Below the pieces are notes generated by a model. It had not been told where the DNA came from. It ran no database searches and worked only from the letters and a program-made list of their open reading frames with translations. Of a stretch of 62,191 nt of DNA, positions 53,202-61,991 are shown piece after piece. Position 1 is the first letter of the stretch; each line of letters begins with the position of its first letter. The translations under genes and the position numbers were made by a program. Origin of the DNA: Dysgonamonadaceae bacterium (lineage in GTDB: Bacteria > Bacteroidota > Bacteroidia > Bacteroidales > Azobacteroidaceae); contig JAIRNV010000137.1 in the NCBI GenBank assembly GCA_031257875.1, positions 1-62,191 on the forward strand. The letters run 5' to 3'.

Positions 53202-54905
53202 AATTAACAAAACCTACTTCATACAGCCAAACATCCCAGTGAGAATCATCATTTTTAAATGATTTCAAAAATTTCAACCCGCTTCTTTCACAGTTTTTTA
53301 TTTCAGCAGAAGAAAAGATATAATTACAGCCTGCTGTTTGTAAAGCATTTGCATTTAATTCCAAATCGTATAAAATCCGGTTTTTCGCATATTCTCCCCT
53401 TATAATTTCCACGGGATGGACTTCACCCGGAAAGATATAACACCAGTTACCGAAATTATCAAAAATACCTCTTGCCGATTCTGATTTTTCCAGTTCCCCG
53501 GCAATAATTTTCCTGAATAAATGTTTATATTCCAAAGGATAATTATTTTGATAGCTATCCAAAGTGTAATAACCGTTATACTGGGTAACTGCCGGAAGAA
53601 TCCCGATATTCAAAATCCTGTATTCCGATTTTTCTTTCCCTATAAAATCACTTACTTCATTCAAAAGAGATTTTGCATAAAAAGAAGAAAATGAAGGATA
53701 ATGATATGAACTTTGAAATCCCAACCTGTCCCGTATCGTATTGCCGGAACAATAGTTATATGAACGGAACAGCAAAAATACAATCTGAACGGACAGGATA
53801 ACATAACTCAATAACGCTTCTTTTCGTCCTTTTTGTTGCAATATTTGGGATGCGGCAGCAAGAAGTAACATCCAGCAAACCGGAAGCAGGTGATAGAACC
53901 GGGATAAACGGAAGCCTTTAATTGATGGGCAGTAATAATCAAACAGTATGATAACAAGAAAAATAATAATAAAATAAAACAATGTTTTTCCTACTGTTCT
54001 CCTTTTTTCCCCGTTTAAAATAAATGCGGAAATAACCGTCAACCAAACGGGTAAGGTATAGAATTGCGCATAAATACCGTTTTCCCACAAATATTTTAAA
54101 GAAAACAGCAGTAGATTTTCATCCGACTTGTTGAAAACAGTTTCTTCCCTGTGTGAATGAAATCCCTGCAATATCGGAACAATCAGATTATATTCTACTA
54201 TTAAACAGAAAACGGCGTAACCCAGCAATGCAAATAACGGACGGCTAAGGAATTGCCTGTGTTTAATACAGAAAATCAACCAGATGACGCCTAAAGCAAT
54301 TCCGACAAAAAGGCCGCTTAACACAAAAGAAGAGAAAAACGGAAACAGGAAAATCCAGACGTAATTCACGATGCTTTTTTCGCCTTTCAACAGATTTAAA
54401 AAAGCAAACAAAACCAATGGCTGTCCTAATTCGGTCAATCCGTAAATCGTGAAAAACGGAATAAAAACACAGGTGCAACTAATCAATAAAGCAATGACAT
54501 TTAATTTTCCTACCCCCCCCCATGTATAACATGCTTGGATAGAACAGCATACATCCCGACAAATCCGATTAACCGCACGGTAAAATCATTAACCAGATAA
54601 GCAATGAACGGAGGAAACAAAGCGAAAAGCAAGGTTGTATAATTTAAACCGGAAGTAATGCAAAAGCGAGGCAACCCATTCATGATTTCGGGAATAACCG
54701 TTTGATAATTTAACCAATAGGCTTTCCTTGATGCAAGTATTTTGTATAAAACTTCGCCGTCCAGATTATCAAATATGCGAATAGATGCACCTTCTCCCCA
54801 TAAAAAATAAGGAATAAAATAAATGAGCAGGCATACTGTCCCTGTCAAAACAACCCAAAATTTGTTCAAACCGTACATAAAATTTATATTTTTCTTTTGA
54901 TCCAT
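53173..54905 (-). pseudogene. Polytopic membrane protein (DUF6044-like), frame broken at a G9 tract
   Basis: Two minus-strand frames form one protein of about 575 residues with 11-13 hydrophobic segments. The first starts at MDQKKNINFMYGLNKFWVVL (ATG 54905) and has RIFDNLDGEVLYKILAS. It stops at a run of nine G (54513-54521 as C on the plus strand). The second frame continues VGKLNVIALLISCTCVFIPFF and ends with a soluble domain (EYRILNIGILPAVTQYNGYY, IFDNFGNWCYIFPGE). Ten G would join the frames. It resembles DUF6044/YkoS-like envelope membrane proteins from memory. It is phase-variable, decayed or a homopolymer error. Confidence 0.7.
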
Positions 54906-55141
54906 TTGGCAAAATAAAATCGAACGGCAAACCATAAATGCTTGATTTGGGTAGGAATTTTTCCGTAATATCTGCACATCGCCTCATAACGCTCTTTCAA
55001 AGACGCTTTTCGATTCGCCGCACTAAAACCCGCTTCAAGAAAATAAGACAATGTCAAATGCGTATTGAGGATATGATCCGCCTTTTTCAGGCAACGGATA
55101 CACCACTCGAAATCAGCCGCATAGCGGTAGTGTAAATCATA
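54884..55141 (-). pseudogene. Remnant of a GT2 C-terminal end
   Basis: A frame without start reads YDLHYRYAADFEWCIRCLKK, then ADHILNTHLTLSYFLEAGFS, NRKASLKERYEAMCRYYG and KHLWFAVRFYFAKWIKRKI to a TAA at 54884. This is the typical end of a Bacteroidota family 2 glycosyltransferase. Its N-terminal three quarters are missing. The GT4 frame at 55087 runs into it out of frame. Confidence 0.8.
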
Positions 55142-56250
55142 TATATATCCATTATTTTCTCCGCAATCCTTCGGGAATCAAACCGCTTCACATATTCCAA
55201 CCCCCGTTCCGTCATCTTTTTCGCCAAGTCCGGATTTTCCAGTATTTCGCGGATTTTATCTGCTAATTCCGCATCATCGAGAGGATTGACATAAACAGAA
55301 TCCTGCCCGCCGGCTTCTTCCAGACAGGAACCGGTTGCCGCAATCACCGGAACACCGCACGACAGCGCCTCAATCACCGGAATGCCGAATCCCTCGAAAA
55401 AGGAAGGATAAACAAATACGGCAGCCGATTGATATACAGCCGGCAAATCTTCAAAAGGAAAATCATTTTTTATGTGCAAACGGGATTCCAATCCCGTTTC
55501 ATGCGCATATTTCTCTATTTCCAACTGATAAGGCGTTGATTTCCCAATAGCAACCAGATGAATTTCTTCGGGAATTTGGCGCAGGGCTTTTACGGCCAGC
55601 AACAGATTTTTTCTTTGTTCGATACTGCCCACGTACAGTATAAAACGTTTGGGAAGCCGGTGTTTGTCAGCAGTTTGCTTTCGCTTTTCTTCAGAAACAG
55701 GCCGTTTAAAATCGGGATGGCAATCCTGATAAACGACTTTGATTTTTTCTTCGGCAATCCGGAAAAAAGAAATAATATCGCGTTTGGTACATTCGCTGAC
55801 GGCAATAATCACATCGGCTTTCAGGCAGGCGCGCCGGAATTTCCAAAGGTAAATTTGCCGGTCAATCCACCGGTAATATTGGGGATAACGGATAAATATC
55901 AAATCGTGGACGGTTACAACCGTTTTAACGCCGGTACTGTGGATGTTTACGGGAAGTTCGTTGCTGAGGCCATGAAAAATTTCCACACCGTTTTTGTTGA
56001 TATTTTTTTTACTTCCGAAAATCCGCCACAGCGAAGGCAGTAATTTGGAAATGCCCGAAGGAAAAATGAAAGCAACATTGGGGCGGGAAATCAGGGTGTT
56101 CAGGCGGGCATTCACTTTTCTCTTCGGAGCAAAAAGGAAATAAGTATTATCGGGATAATATTCCGATAAGGCTTCGATGATAAACCGGCTGTAATTTCCC
56201 AAACCGGTGTTGTTTTGAACTGCTCTTTTGGCGTCAAATCCTATTCTCAT
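55087..56250 (-). CDS. Glycosyltransferase family 4
   Basis: A 387-residue GT-B enzyme: MRIGFDAKRAVQNNTGLGNYSRFIIEAL at the N-terminus, then VVTVHDLIFIRYPQYYRWIDR. The donor domain begins RFILYVGSIEQRKNLLLAVKAL and has PSFFEGFGIPVIEALSCGVPVIAA. The family is the mannosyl/rhamnosyl-type GT4 common in O-chain clusters. The last 15 residues (about TTAMRLISSGVSVA) come from out-of-frame GT2 remnant sequence, so a deletion replaced its natural end. It starts at the stop of the preceding GT2 (one-base overlap). Confidence 0.88.
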   Translation of the reverse strand: MRIGFDAKRAVQNNTGLGNYSRFIIEALSEYYPDNTYFLFAPKRKVNARLNTLISRPNVAFIFPSGISKLLPSLWRIFGSKKNINKNGVEIFHGLSNELPVNIHSTGVKTVVTVHDLIFIRYPQYYRWIDRQIYLWKFRRACLKADVIIAVSECTKRDIISFFRIAEEKIKVVYQDCHPDFKRPVSEEKRKQTADKHRLPKRFILYVGSIEQRKNLLLAVKALRQIPEEIHLVAIGKSTPYQLEIEKYAHETGLESRLHIKNDFPFEDLPAVYQSAAVFVYPSFFEGFGIPVIEALSCGVPVIAATGSCLEEAGGQDSVYVNPLDDAELADKIREILENPDLAKKMTERGLEYVKRFDSRRIAEKIMDIYMIYTTAMRLISSGVSVA

Positions 56251-56999
56251 TATTTTTTTCTATTCAATTTTCTCCAAAAAATAACAAAATACAGCCTGAT
56301 AAGGAACAGATATTTTTTGAATCCTTTATCCGTATCCCTGATTACTGCAATATTGTCGTAGAGTCCGCGTATCCGTTCCGTATTTGAAATGCCGGACTTA
56401 TCGTAAATGACTATGGGAAAATCCAAATGCCGGAATATCCGTCTGTCATGATAGCATTGCTTGAAAAATTTCAGATCGGCCGACATGGGATGCTTTTCAT
56501 CGAAATTCCATTTCTGCAACAACGGCAATTGAACAAAAGCGCTTTGGTGACAAAAATACATCCGGTGAATGTTGCAAGGTTCTTTTGCAACAGCTTCTTT
56601 CAGTGTCCCATCCGGTTTTTGGATTAAAATGTTTCCATAAACAATATCCGGTTTTTCAGGCAACGGATGGATAGAACCGACGACTTTTCCGATAACTTCC
56701 GAATCAACAAATACATCTCCGCTATTGAGGAAACAAACCCATTCGCCGTTTGCTTTCTCTGCGCCTTTATTCATAGCGTTATAGATGCCCGTATCTTTTT
56801 CCGAAAGCCACTCTGTAATTTTCGACCCGTATTTTTTGATTATATCAACGGAATTGTCGGTCGAAGCGCCGTCTATCACAATGTATTCGACCGGAAAATA
56901 AGTTTGGGCAATTACGCTTTGGACGGTTTTTTCGAGCGCATCCGCATGGTTGTAGTTAACTGTAATAACTGTAATTAAAGGAAATGTATTTTGATTCAT
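56250..56999 (-). CDS. Glycosyltransferase family 2
   Basis: A 249-residue GT-A enzyme of the WcaA/colanic-acid-type GT2 group. LITVITVNYNHADALEKTVQSV, EYIVIDGASTDNSVDIIKKYG, the substrate loop WLSEKDTGIYNAMNKGAEKANGEWVCFLNSGDVF and MSADLKFFKQC are visible. The start overlaps the preceding GT4 stop by four bases (ATGA). It is part of the three-gene transferase run at 55087-58069. Confidence 0.9.
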   Translation of the reverse strand: MNQNTFPLITVITVNYNHADALEKTVQSVIAQTYFPVEYIVIDGASTDNSVDIIKKYGSKITEWLSEKDTGIYNAMNKGAEKANGEWVCFLNSGDVFVDSEVIGKVVGSIHPLPEKPDIVYGNILIQKPDGTLKEAVAKEPCNIHRMYFCHQSAFVQLPLLQKWNFDEKHPMSADLKFFKQCYHDRRIFRHLDFPIVIYDKSGISNTERIRGLYDNIAVIRDTDKGFKKYLFLIRLYFVIFWRKLNRKK

Positions 57000-58069
57000 A
57001 ATAATGATTTATATAATTCGGATGTTTGATTTACTGTTTTTCCCCACGAAAAAAGCGAGAGCCGGTTTGTTCCTTTTTTTACCAGGTCTTTTTGAACAGT
57101 ATGATCGAACAGAACTTTTTCGACAGCGTCACAAATTGATTCCGGCGATTCCGGTTCAAAATAATATCCGGCTTCGGCGGCTATTTCCGTAAAACATTTG
57201 TTATGGCTCAAAACCACCGGCGTATTGCACGACCATGCTTCAAGAATCGGAATCCCAAAGCCTTCGTTTAATGAAGGAAAAACAAAAACACCGGCTTTAT
57301 TGTAGAGATACGCCAGTTCGCTATCGTCTGGGTGAAGGAAGAAAAGGATTTTATTGTTGATTTTTAATTCTTTAATCAGATGCATTTCTGCACTTGAAAA
57401 GGTGCGTTTCCCGGCACATACAAGATACAGGTTTGCATGTTTTATTAATAAACAGGCGATTGCTTGAATGAATGTATTGAAATTCTTATGTCCGCCTCTA
57501 TCTCCGACATATAATACAAAACTGTCCGGAACCGGTTTTGCCGTTTTCCTTGCCAGATGAGGATTTAGCGACGCACCATGATAGATAACTTCTATTTTTC
57601 CACTGTCAATTCCCCACAATTCAACAATATCCTGCTTAGTCGCTTCGGATACCGCTATGATTTTGTTCGCATTTTTGGCATACGTCAATTTGTCGGCATT
57701 GGCAGTTATGTTTTGTTTTTCGACAATCATATCGTGGATTGTGAACACCCTGTTTTTGACGTCGAAGATTCCGGGATACAGATAATTATAAGCATCTGCC
57801 GGATGAAAGATTACATTCCGGTTCATTGCTATCTTCAATCGTTTTTTCAATATCCATTTATTGAAAGCGGCAAAAGAAGCCGTTGGATCGGCGATAAACG
57901 ATTTGCCATATTGACTGTCGGACAGCAAATATTTGTTTTTCACAAATAATCCGGCAATTTGGGCGGCGTGTCCCAACCGGCGCATTCCCTTGAATAATTC
58001 ATAATGATATCGCGAAATTCCTCCCGCTTTCTGCTTTAAAAAAATCTGTGCATCATATATTATTTCCAT
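56996..58069 (-). CDS. Glycosyltransferase family 4
   Basis: A 357-residue enzyme, start at MEIIYDAQIFLKQKAGGISRYHYELFKGM (ATG 58069; an in-frame ATG at 58096 is less likely). It has FTIHDMIVEKQNITAN, IEVIYHGASLNPHLA, the donor-domain start FVLYVGDRGGHKNFNTFIQA and PSLNEGFGIPILEAWSCNTPVVLS (E-x7-E). It is the first gene of the second polysaccharide cluster on the minus strand. Sugar not predictable. Confidence 0.89.
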   Translation of the reverse strand: MEIIYDAQIFLKQKAGGISRYHYELFKGMRRLGHAAQIAGLFVKNKYLLSDSQYGKSFIADPTASFAAFNKWILKKRLKIAMNRNVIFHPADAYNYLYPGIFDVKNRVFTIHDMIVEKQNITANADKLTYAKNANKIIAVSEATKQDIVELWGIDSGKIEVIYHGASLNPHLARKTAKPVPDSFVLYVGDRGGHKNFNTFIQAIACLLIKHANLYLVCAGKRTFSSAEMHLIKELKINNKILFFLHPDDSELAYLYNKAGVFVFPSLNEGFGIPILEAWSCNTPVVLSHNKCFTEIAAEAGYYFEPESPESICDAVEKVLFDHTVQKDLVKKGTNRLSLFSWGKTVNQTSELYKSLL

Positions 58070-58096
58070 AATAAAAACATTTTCTTTTCCTAACAT

Positions 58097-58348
58097 ATTA
58101 AAATGGGTGCATTTTAAATTGTCGCAAGGTTAAATAATCGCAGCCGTCATTACGAACTGCGAAGATGTAAAGCAATCAGGAATATAATAACTCCGGATTG
58201 CTTCAAACTTCGCTGTCGGTTTAAACCGACGGTAACGGTGATGAAAATCACCGAAGAAATTTTACGGATACAGAGGCAGGTGCAAAAGGACTTGGAAATT
58301 CGGATTGCGGAGGCTTAAGAAGGAAGTGATTAAGATATATGAGTAGGA
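58097..58348. other. Intergenic region with REP-like repeat and a tiny ORF
   Basis: 58147-58203 resembles the GTCATTGCGAACTGCG...GATTGCTTC repeat at 40808-40879. A 25-codon plus-strand ORF (58241-58318, MKITEEILRIQRQVQKDLEI) has no recognised family and is probably a gene remnant. Confidence 0.4.
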
Positions 58349-58648
58349 TTAAGTCGGATGCAATTCTACCGAAAGTCCCAAGGCATTAACTATCCTGTAA
58401 AAAGCGGCTACGCTTGGAACAGTAATGCCTTTCTCTATTCTTGAAACGTATGATTTATCTACCCCTATCCGTTCCGCAAGTTCGCACTGCGTTAACCCCG
58501 CATTTTTTCTTGCATCAAGCAATATCTGACTTGTATAGAAAGCATACGCATCTTCGTCAAATTTTGCACGTTCCGGCGTTCCGTGCTTTCCAAATTCTTT
58601 TTCAAGCTGTTCACTTATGTTTGTTATCATGTGACTGTTTGTATTCAT
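58349..58648 (-). CDS. higA: XRE-family antitoxin (HigA-like)
   Basis: A 99-residue DNA-binding protein. The helix-turn-helix is ARKNAGLTQCELAERIGVDKSYVSRIEKGITVPSVAAFYRIVNALG, with an N-terminal toxin-binding stretch (HGTPERAKFDEDAYAFYTSQI). It lies 18 bp downstream of the RelE/HigB-like toxin gene, the HigBA order with toxin first. It probably neutralises the toxin and represses the operon. Confidence 0.87.
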   Translation of the reverse strand: MNTNSHMITNISEQLEKEFGKHGTPERAKFDEDAYAFYTSQILLDARKNAGLTQCELAERIGVDKSYVSRIEKGITVPSVAAFYRIVNALGLSVELHPT

Positions 58649-58666
58649 AATAAGCTTCCTTTATTT

Positions 58667-58960
58667 TTAGTGCCTGTTTAATTTCATTTTCAGGCGTTTT
58701 CTGTGTTTTTTTTGAAATCCGTTAAATAATACGACAATATTTTTTTCATCAAAAATAAAAAATACACGGTGTATGTTTCCACTGTATTTCATTCGTAACT
58801 CATAAAGACCGTCTCTGATAAATTGAATAAACTTGACCGGCATGCGGTCGGTTGTTTCGAGTAACGATAATATATATTTGAATTTAGATATTTCCTTTTC
58901 ATTCAGTGTCTTTATGAATTCATTGTAGTAATTTCCAAAAGCTATTATCGTTCTTTTCAT
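58667..58960 (-). CDS. higB: RelE/HigB-like type II toxin (Gp49-like)
   Basis: A 97-residue protein: YYNEFIKTLNEKEISKFKYILSLLETTDRMP, FIRDGLYELRMKYSGNIHRVFFIFDEKNIVVLFNGFQKKHRK. This is the phage Gp49-like HigB family (RelE superfamily), whose members cut mRNA on ribosomes. The basic C-terminus (KKHRKRLKMKLNRH) is typical. It precedes its antitoxin gene. A TACCTTTG box lies four bases from its ATG. Confidence 0.87.
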   Translation of the reverse strand: MKRTIIAFGNYYNEFIKTLNEKEISKFKYILSLLETTDRMPVKFIQFIRDGLYELRMKYSGNIHRVFFIFDEKNIVVLFNGFQKKHRKRLKMKLNRH

Positions 58961-58964
58961 GTTG

Positions 58965-58972
58965 CAAAGGTA
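58965..58972 (-). promoter_or_regulatory. higBA -7 element TACCTTTG next to the start codon
   Basis: On the minus strand TACCTTTG is followed by CAAC and then the ATG at 58960, predicting a leaderless toxin mRNA. The 58973-59101 gap upstream has no recognised gene. Confidence 0.4.
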
Positions 58973-59101
58973 ATTGAATTTGTATAATCGGGAAACTCTT
59001 GGCTAAATCCTTTTCATATCGCATATATGTGCCGAGTGCAACGGAAACCAATGGATTTGTATGCATAATAATATCAGTTTGAGTGTTAAATGGATAGTAA
59101 T

Positions 59102-60088
59102 TCAACCTGCGATAGAAGTATCCAGTTGCCCCGTATGTTCAAAATATTTTTGCAATACAAGCAAATTCAGAAGGTCTTCCCTGTCCTTATTCTTAAACTG
59201 CTCCACATACTGATGTGCATTGTCTATAATTTTCCGGGCTTCATCCGGATGCCTTGTGTAATAGTCCATCCTTTCTTCCAGATCGGAATAGTCGTCCCTG
59301 ATCAACACATAATGATGATTTGGAATTAACGTGCCTTCCATAAACCACGTTTCGTACTTGGGTTCAGGCATAACGGCCAGCGAATTGGAAGACATTACCC
59401 ATTTCAGATTACTGGCTACATCGTTGCCCTCAAGGCTTAGAATATATTTATAATCCAGATGCTCTGACAGGGTTAACCTTTTTGCCGGATATTTTGCATC
59501 GGGGGTTATATTCACCTGCCCGACGTTTATTCTCGGACTTTTGCCGTAATACATTTCCATAAAACGTATCCTGTGTTCCTGCCGGACTTTCCCTCTGAAT
59601 ACAATCATATCCTTCTTCTCTTCAAACGTTTTGTCATCTTTAAGGAAGAGAAAATGCCTTAACTTCTCCAGCTTCATAATCACGGAATTGGTATTGTCGC
59701 CTTCTATCGGACGGCTTTTGGTAATGGCCGGATACTCCGGCACGTGTATAATATCTCCGAACAGCGGACATATTTTCAGATTCAGAGGAAAATAACGGGT
59801 ATATTCAAACGCATCAAAAAAATAGACTTTCCTGTGATTTTTTAATTTAAAATCGGCGAGACTTTCGGCAGTATCGGGCAAAGTATACTGTTTATCCATT
59901 TTATTGTAATAATTTAACCTGTACCTGATATACTCCTCATCATGACCGTTCAAAGAGGCCCATTTTGTATCCAGTAATTTTTGATATATTGAATAACAGG
60001 GAAAGGCATACCTTATATGATTTTTCACATAATAGAGGAGTTTGTTGTTTTTGTGTTTAAAAGAAACTCTCTTAATATTTTCGAGCAT
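59102..60088 (-). CDS. Glycosyltransferase family 90 (CAP10/LPS-modifying type)
   Basis: A 328-residue cytoplasmic enzyme. GT90 motifs: KKDMIVFRGKVRQEHRIRFMEMYYG, then LSEHLDYKYILSLEGNDVASNLKWVMSSNSLAVMPEPKYETWFMEG, and LIPNHHYVLIRDDYSDLEERMDYY. GT90 proteins include xylosyl/glucosyltransferases that act on capsule or LPS. It may add a side sugar to the products of the neighbouring cluster. It is separated from the other transferases by the toxin-antitoxin pair. Confidence 0.9.
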   Translation of the reverse strand: MLENIKRVSFKHKNNKLLYYVKNHIRYAFPCYSIYQKLLDTKWASLNGHDEEYIRYRLNYYNKMDKQYTLPDTAESLADFKLKNHRKVYFFDAFEYTRYFPLNLKICPLFGDIIHVPEYPAITKSRPIEGDNTNSVIMKLEKLRHFLFLKDDKTFEEKKDMIVFRGKVRQEHRIRFMEMYYGKSPRINVGQVNITPDAKYPAKRLTLSEHLDYKYILSLEGNDVASNLKWVMSSNSLAVMPEPKYETWFMEGTLIPNHHYVLIRDDYSDLEERMDYYTRHPDEARKIIDNAHQYVEQFKNKDREDLLNLLVLQKYFEHTGQLDTSIAG

Positions 60089-60277
60089 AGATTGTTATTT
60101 TAATAATTGATGTTACGCAAGGGTATAATTTCCGCCCGGATTGCTTCGGGCTTCGCCCGATGTCGTCAACTTAAGGCTGAAAGCCCTGTATCAATAGCGC
60201 AGGGCAACGCCGGGCAGGGACAAAATATAATTGATTAAGGATTGTTTTGAACGCGAATTGCGCAAATTACGCACATT
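60089..60277. other. Intergenic region with dispersed repeats
   Basis: Contains GATGTTACGCAAG...TATAATTTC (about 60110-60139, as at 20963-20992), a GGCTTCGCC-type hairpin and ATGTCGTCAACTTAA (about 60160-60174), whose complement occurs at 20390-20404. No gene. Confidence 0.5.
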
Positions 60278-60901
60278 TTACATTTCAAATAATTTTGCTG
60301 CTATTTTAAGCAGATTATCTCGCTGGTCAAAAATAAATTCCAATTCATTTAGCGCTTCCTCTTCCACAATAATCAGTTTTTCCTGTTCCTCTATAATCTG
60401 TTGATATTTTGCAAACAGGGTTTTCCAGTGCTGTCGTACCAAAGAGTCTTCCATATCATTTTCAATGATTTGGGCATATTCATTTTCGATTAATTCAAGT
60501 TCATTCTGTCTAAGTTCGCATCGCCTGTTACGCCATATTCTTTTGAATTCGCAAACGGTATTCCAGCGATTTGTCAACAATGTCATTGCATCTGCAATGA
60601 ATTTTTCGGTAATATTTTGCCTGTCACTGTCATTTGCAACCGATTTGATTTTTCCGTTATACTCCCTTTCCAGTTTTTTTAATTCTACGGAAAAATCTTT
60701 TCGCAGAATTGTTTCGCATGCATTCTCTTCGGAAACTAAGTTTAAAACTTTGTACCCTTTCCATATTTTTTCTGCAAAAAGGTTTTGTTTTTCCGTTTTT
60801 TCAAAAATATTTTTTTCTCTTTCTATAAATTCTTGATTTTTAGTACCTAACGAATTAGATTTTTCAAACAATAACGTTGGATTAAAGATGTTTGCTTCCA
60901 T
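60278..60901 (-). CDS. Coiled-coil protein of unknown function
   Basis: A 207-residue protein, nearly all helical and rich in Glu, Lys and Asn: MEANIFNPTLLFEKSNSLGT, then RNRRCELRQNELELIENEYAQIIENDMEDSLVRQHWKTLF and QQIIEEQEKLIIVEEEALNELEFIF. It has no signal peptide or membrane segment. I recognise no family. It is flanked by repeats on both sides and appears monocistronic. Confidence 0.6.
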   Translation of the reverse strand: MEANIFNPTLLFEKSNSLGTKNQEFIEREKNIFEKTEKQNLFAEKIWKGYKVLNLVSEENACETILRKDFSVELKKLEREYNGKIKSVANDSDRQNITEKFIADAMTLLTNRWNTVCEFKRIWRNRRCELRQNELELIENEYAQIIENDMEDSLVRQHWKTLFAKYQQIIEEQEKLIIVEEEALNELEFIFDQRDNLLKIAAKLFEM

Positions 60902-60957
60902 GTTTTTAATATTTTTTATAAGTATTAACCGAATTATTATTGATATTCATTAACAGC

Positions 60958-61001
60958 AGATGTCTCACTGCGTCCGTCATGTCGAACGCAGTGAGACATC
61001 T
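60958..61001. repeat. Perfect 15-bp inverted repeat, dispersed type
   Basis: AGATGTCTCACTGCG (60958-60972) and its exact complement (60987-61001) flank a 14-nt loop. It resembles genome-dispersed REP-like hairpins and may serve as a terminator. Confidence 0.7.
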
Positions 61002-61044
61002 CCCGACAATCGCACAATTAGAAACCATATCGTTTTCGGCACAT

Positions 61045-61212
61045 TCTACTTCTTATTTGCCCTTTGCTACTTCTTATTCGATACATTCTACTTCTTATTT
61101 TGCACTTGCTACTTCTTATTTGGTACATTCTACTTCTTATTTGCCGCTTGCTACTTCTTATTTGGTATATTCTACTTCTTATTTGCCGTTTGCCACTTCT
61201 TTTTCAGCGCAT
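61045..61212. repeat. 21-bp minisatellite, eight units in a 42-bp higher-order pattern
   Basis: Eight units around CTACTTCTTATTTG, each 21 bp. Plus-strand translation alternates TSYLPFA-type and TSYLVHS-type heptads, giving a 42-bp two-unit period. It lies between the coiled-coil gene and the 242-residue gene. The period equals that of the unrelated minisatellite at 15021-15446. Confidence 0.85.
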
Positions 61213-61228
61213 GCAAAATAAATCCGCC

Positions 61229-61957
61229 TTAAAGTTTTTGATTTTTGAAACTTATCGGCCTCACTTCCCTGTACTGCTGGCTGGAAGTACCGAAAACCGC
61301 TTTCACATACTCTTTCACCGCCAGTCCCGTAGCCATCATACCCGTCTTGGGCGCGTAAAGCAACCGGTTGCGTTCATGGCGCGCAGCCGTCAAAGGAATT
61401 TCCGCCACCACGGCTGCCTGATGGGTTGTCCGCATGGCATCGCGCAACGCCGTAAGCGAGGTCACCGAAAGTTCGGTCTCAGTCGGCGCATACGCCGGTT
61501 GCGACTCCACAAGCGCTATAAGCCGGCTCAGATGCTCTATCTGCTCGTTAAAACTCGTTTGCGACACCGAAATATGCTTTTTCGGTTCGCCTTCCGGCGT
61601 ACTGTCTACCGGTTTGTGTGCGCGTTCGCCCCTAATTTTCCGCACCGTCTCTTTGATAAGCGTCAGAACGGCATCCGGAAGCCCCAGCACCGTAGCCGCC
61701 GCCTGAACGCGCGTGGCAAGCGGCGACAACAGCGAAAACTTGTCCTTCCGTGCGCCCTCTGCCGTCGCAAATACCGGCAACGCACTGTCTACCGCAGCAA
61801 TAGACTGCTTAACTTTCGTCGACTGCAACCGCAACGCAGATATGCGGAGATTTTCAGGAACAGGACTGTACTGTGAGCCGAAACTCTCGCAAATATCCGT
61901 CAACAGGTCGAAATGACCAACGCAGGTATTAATACCTGATTCAACTTTTGAACTCAT
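61229..61957 (-). CDS. Conserved-looking helical protein of unknown function
   Basis: A 242-residue, Ala-rich, mostly helical protein: MSSKVESGINTCVGHFDLLTDICESFGSQYSPV, LISALRLQSTKVKQSI-type sequence, then LIKETVRKIRGERAHK and TSLTALRDAMRTTHQAAVVAEIPLTAARHERNRLLYAPKTGM. No signal peptide or membrane helix is seen. I recognise no family. It is AT-poorer than its flanks, and TAATGATTA repeats lie upstream (61960-61998). Confidence 0.6.
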   Translation of the reverse strand: MSSKVESGINTCVGHFDLLTDICESFGSQYSPVPENLRISALRLQSTKVKQSIAAVDSALPVFATAEGARKDKFSLLSPLATRVQAAATVLGLPDAVLTLIKETVRKIRGERAHKPVDSTPEGEPKKHISVSQTSFNEQIEHLSRLIALVESQPAYAPTETELSVTSLTALRDAMRTTHQAAVVAEIPLTAARHERNRLLYAPKTGMMATGLAVKEYVKAVFGTSSQQYREVRPISFKNQKL

Positions 61958-61991
61958 AATTAATTTATTTTTAATGATTAATGATTAATGA

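Noticed and set aside
52155-53210. 351-codon minus-strand ORF inside uvrA
   Set aside because: Phe/Arg/His-rich shadow of the conserved uvrA frame.
58920-59105. 61-codon minus-strand ORF upstream of the toxin
   Set aside because: It overlaps the toxin start and promoter and shows no recognisable domain.
61064-61876. 270-codon plus-strand ORF
   Set aside because: It starts in the minisatellite and then runs antisense to the 242-residue gene with Arg-rich composition.
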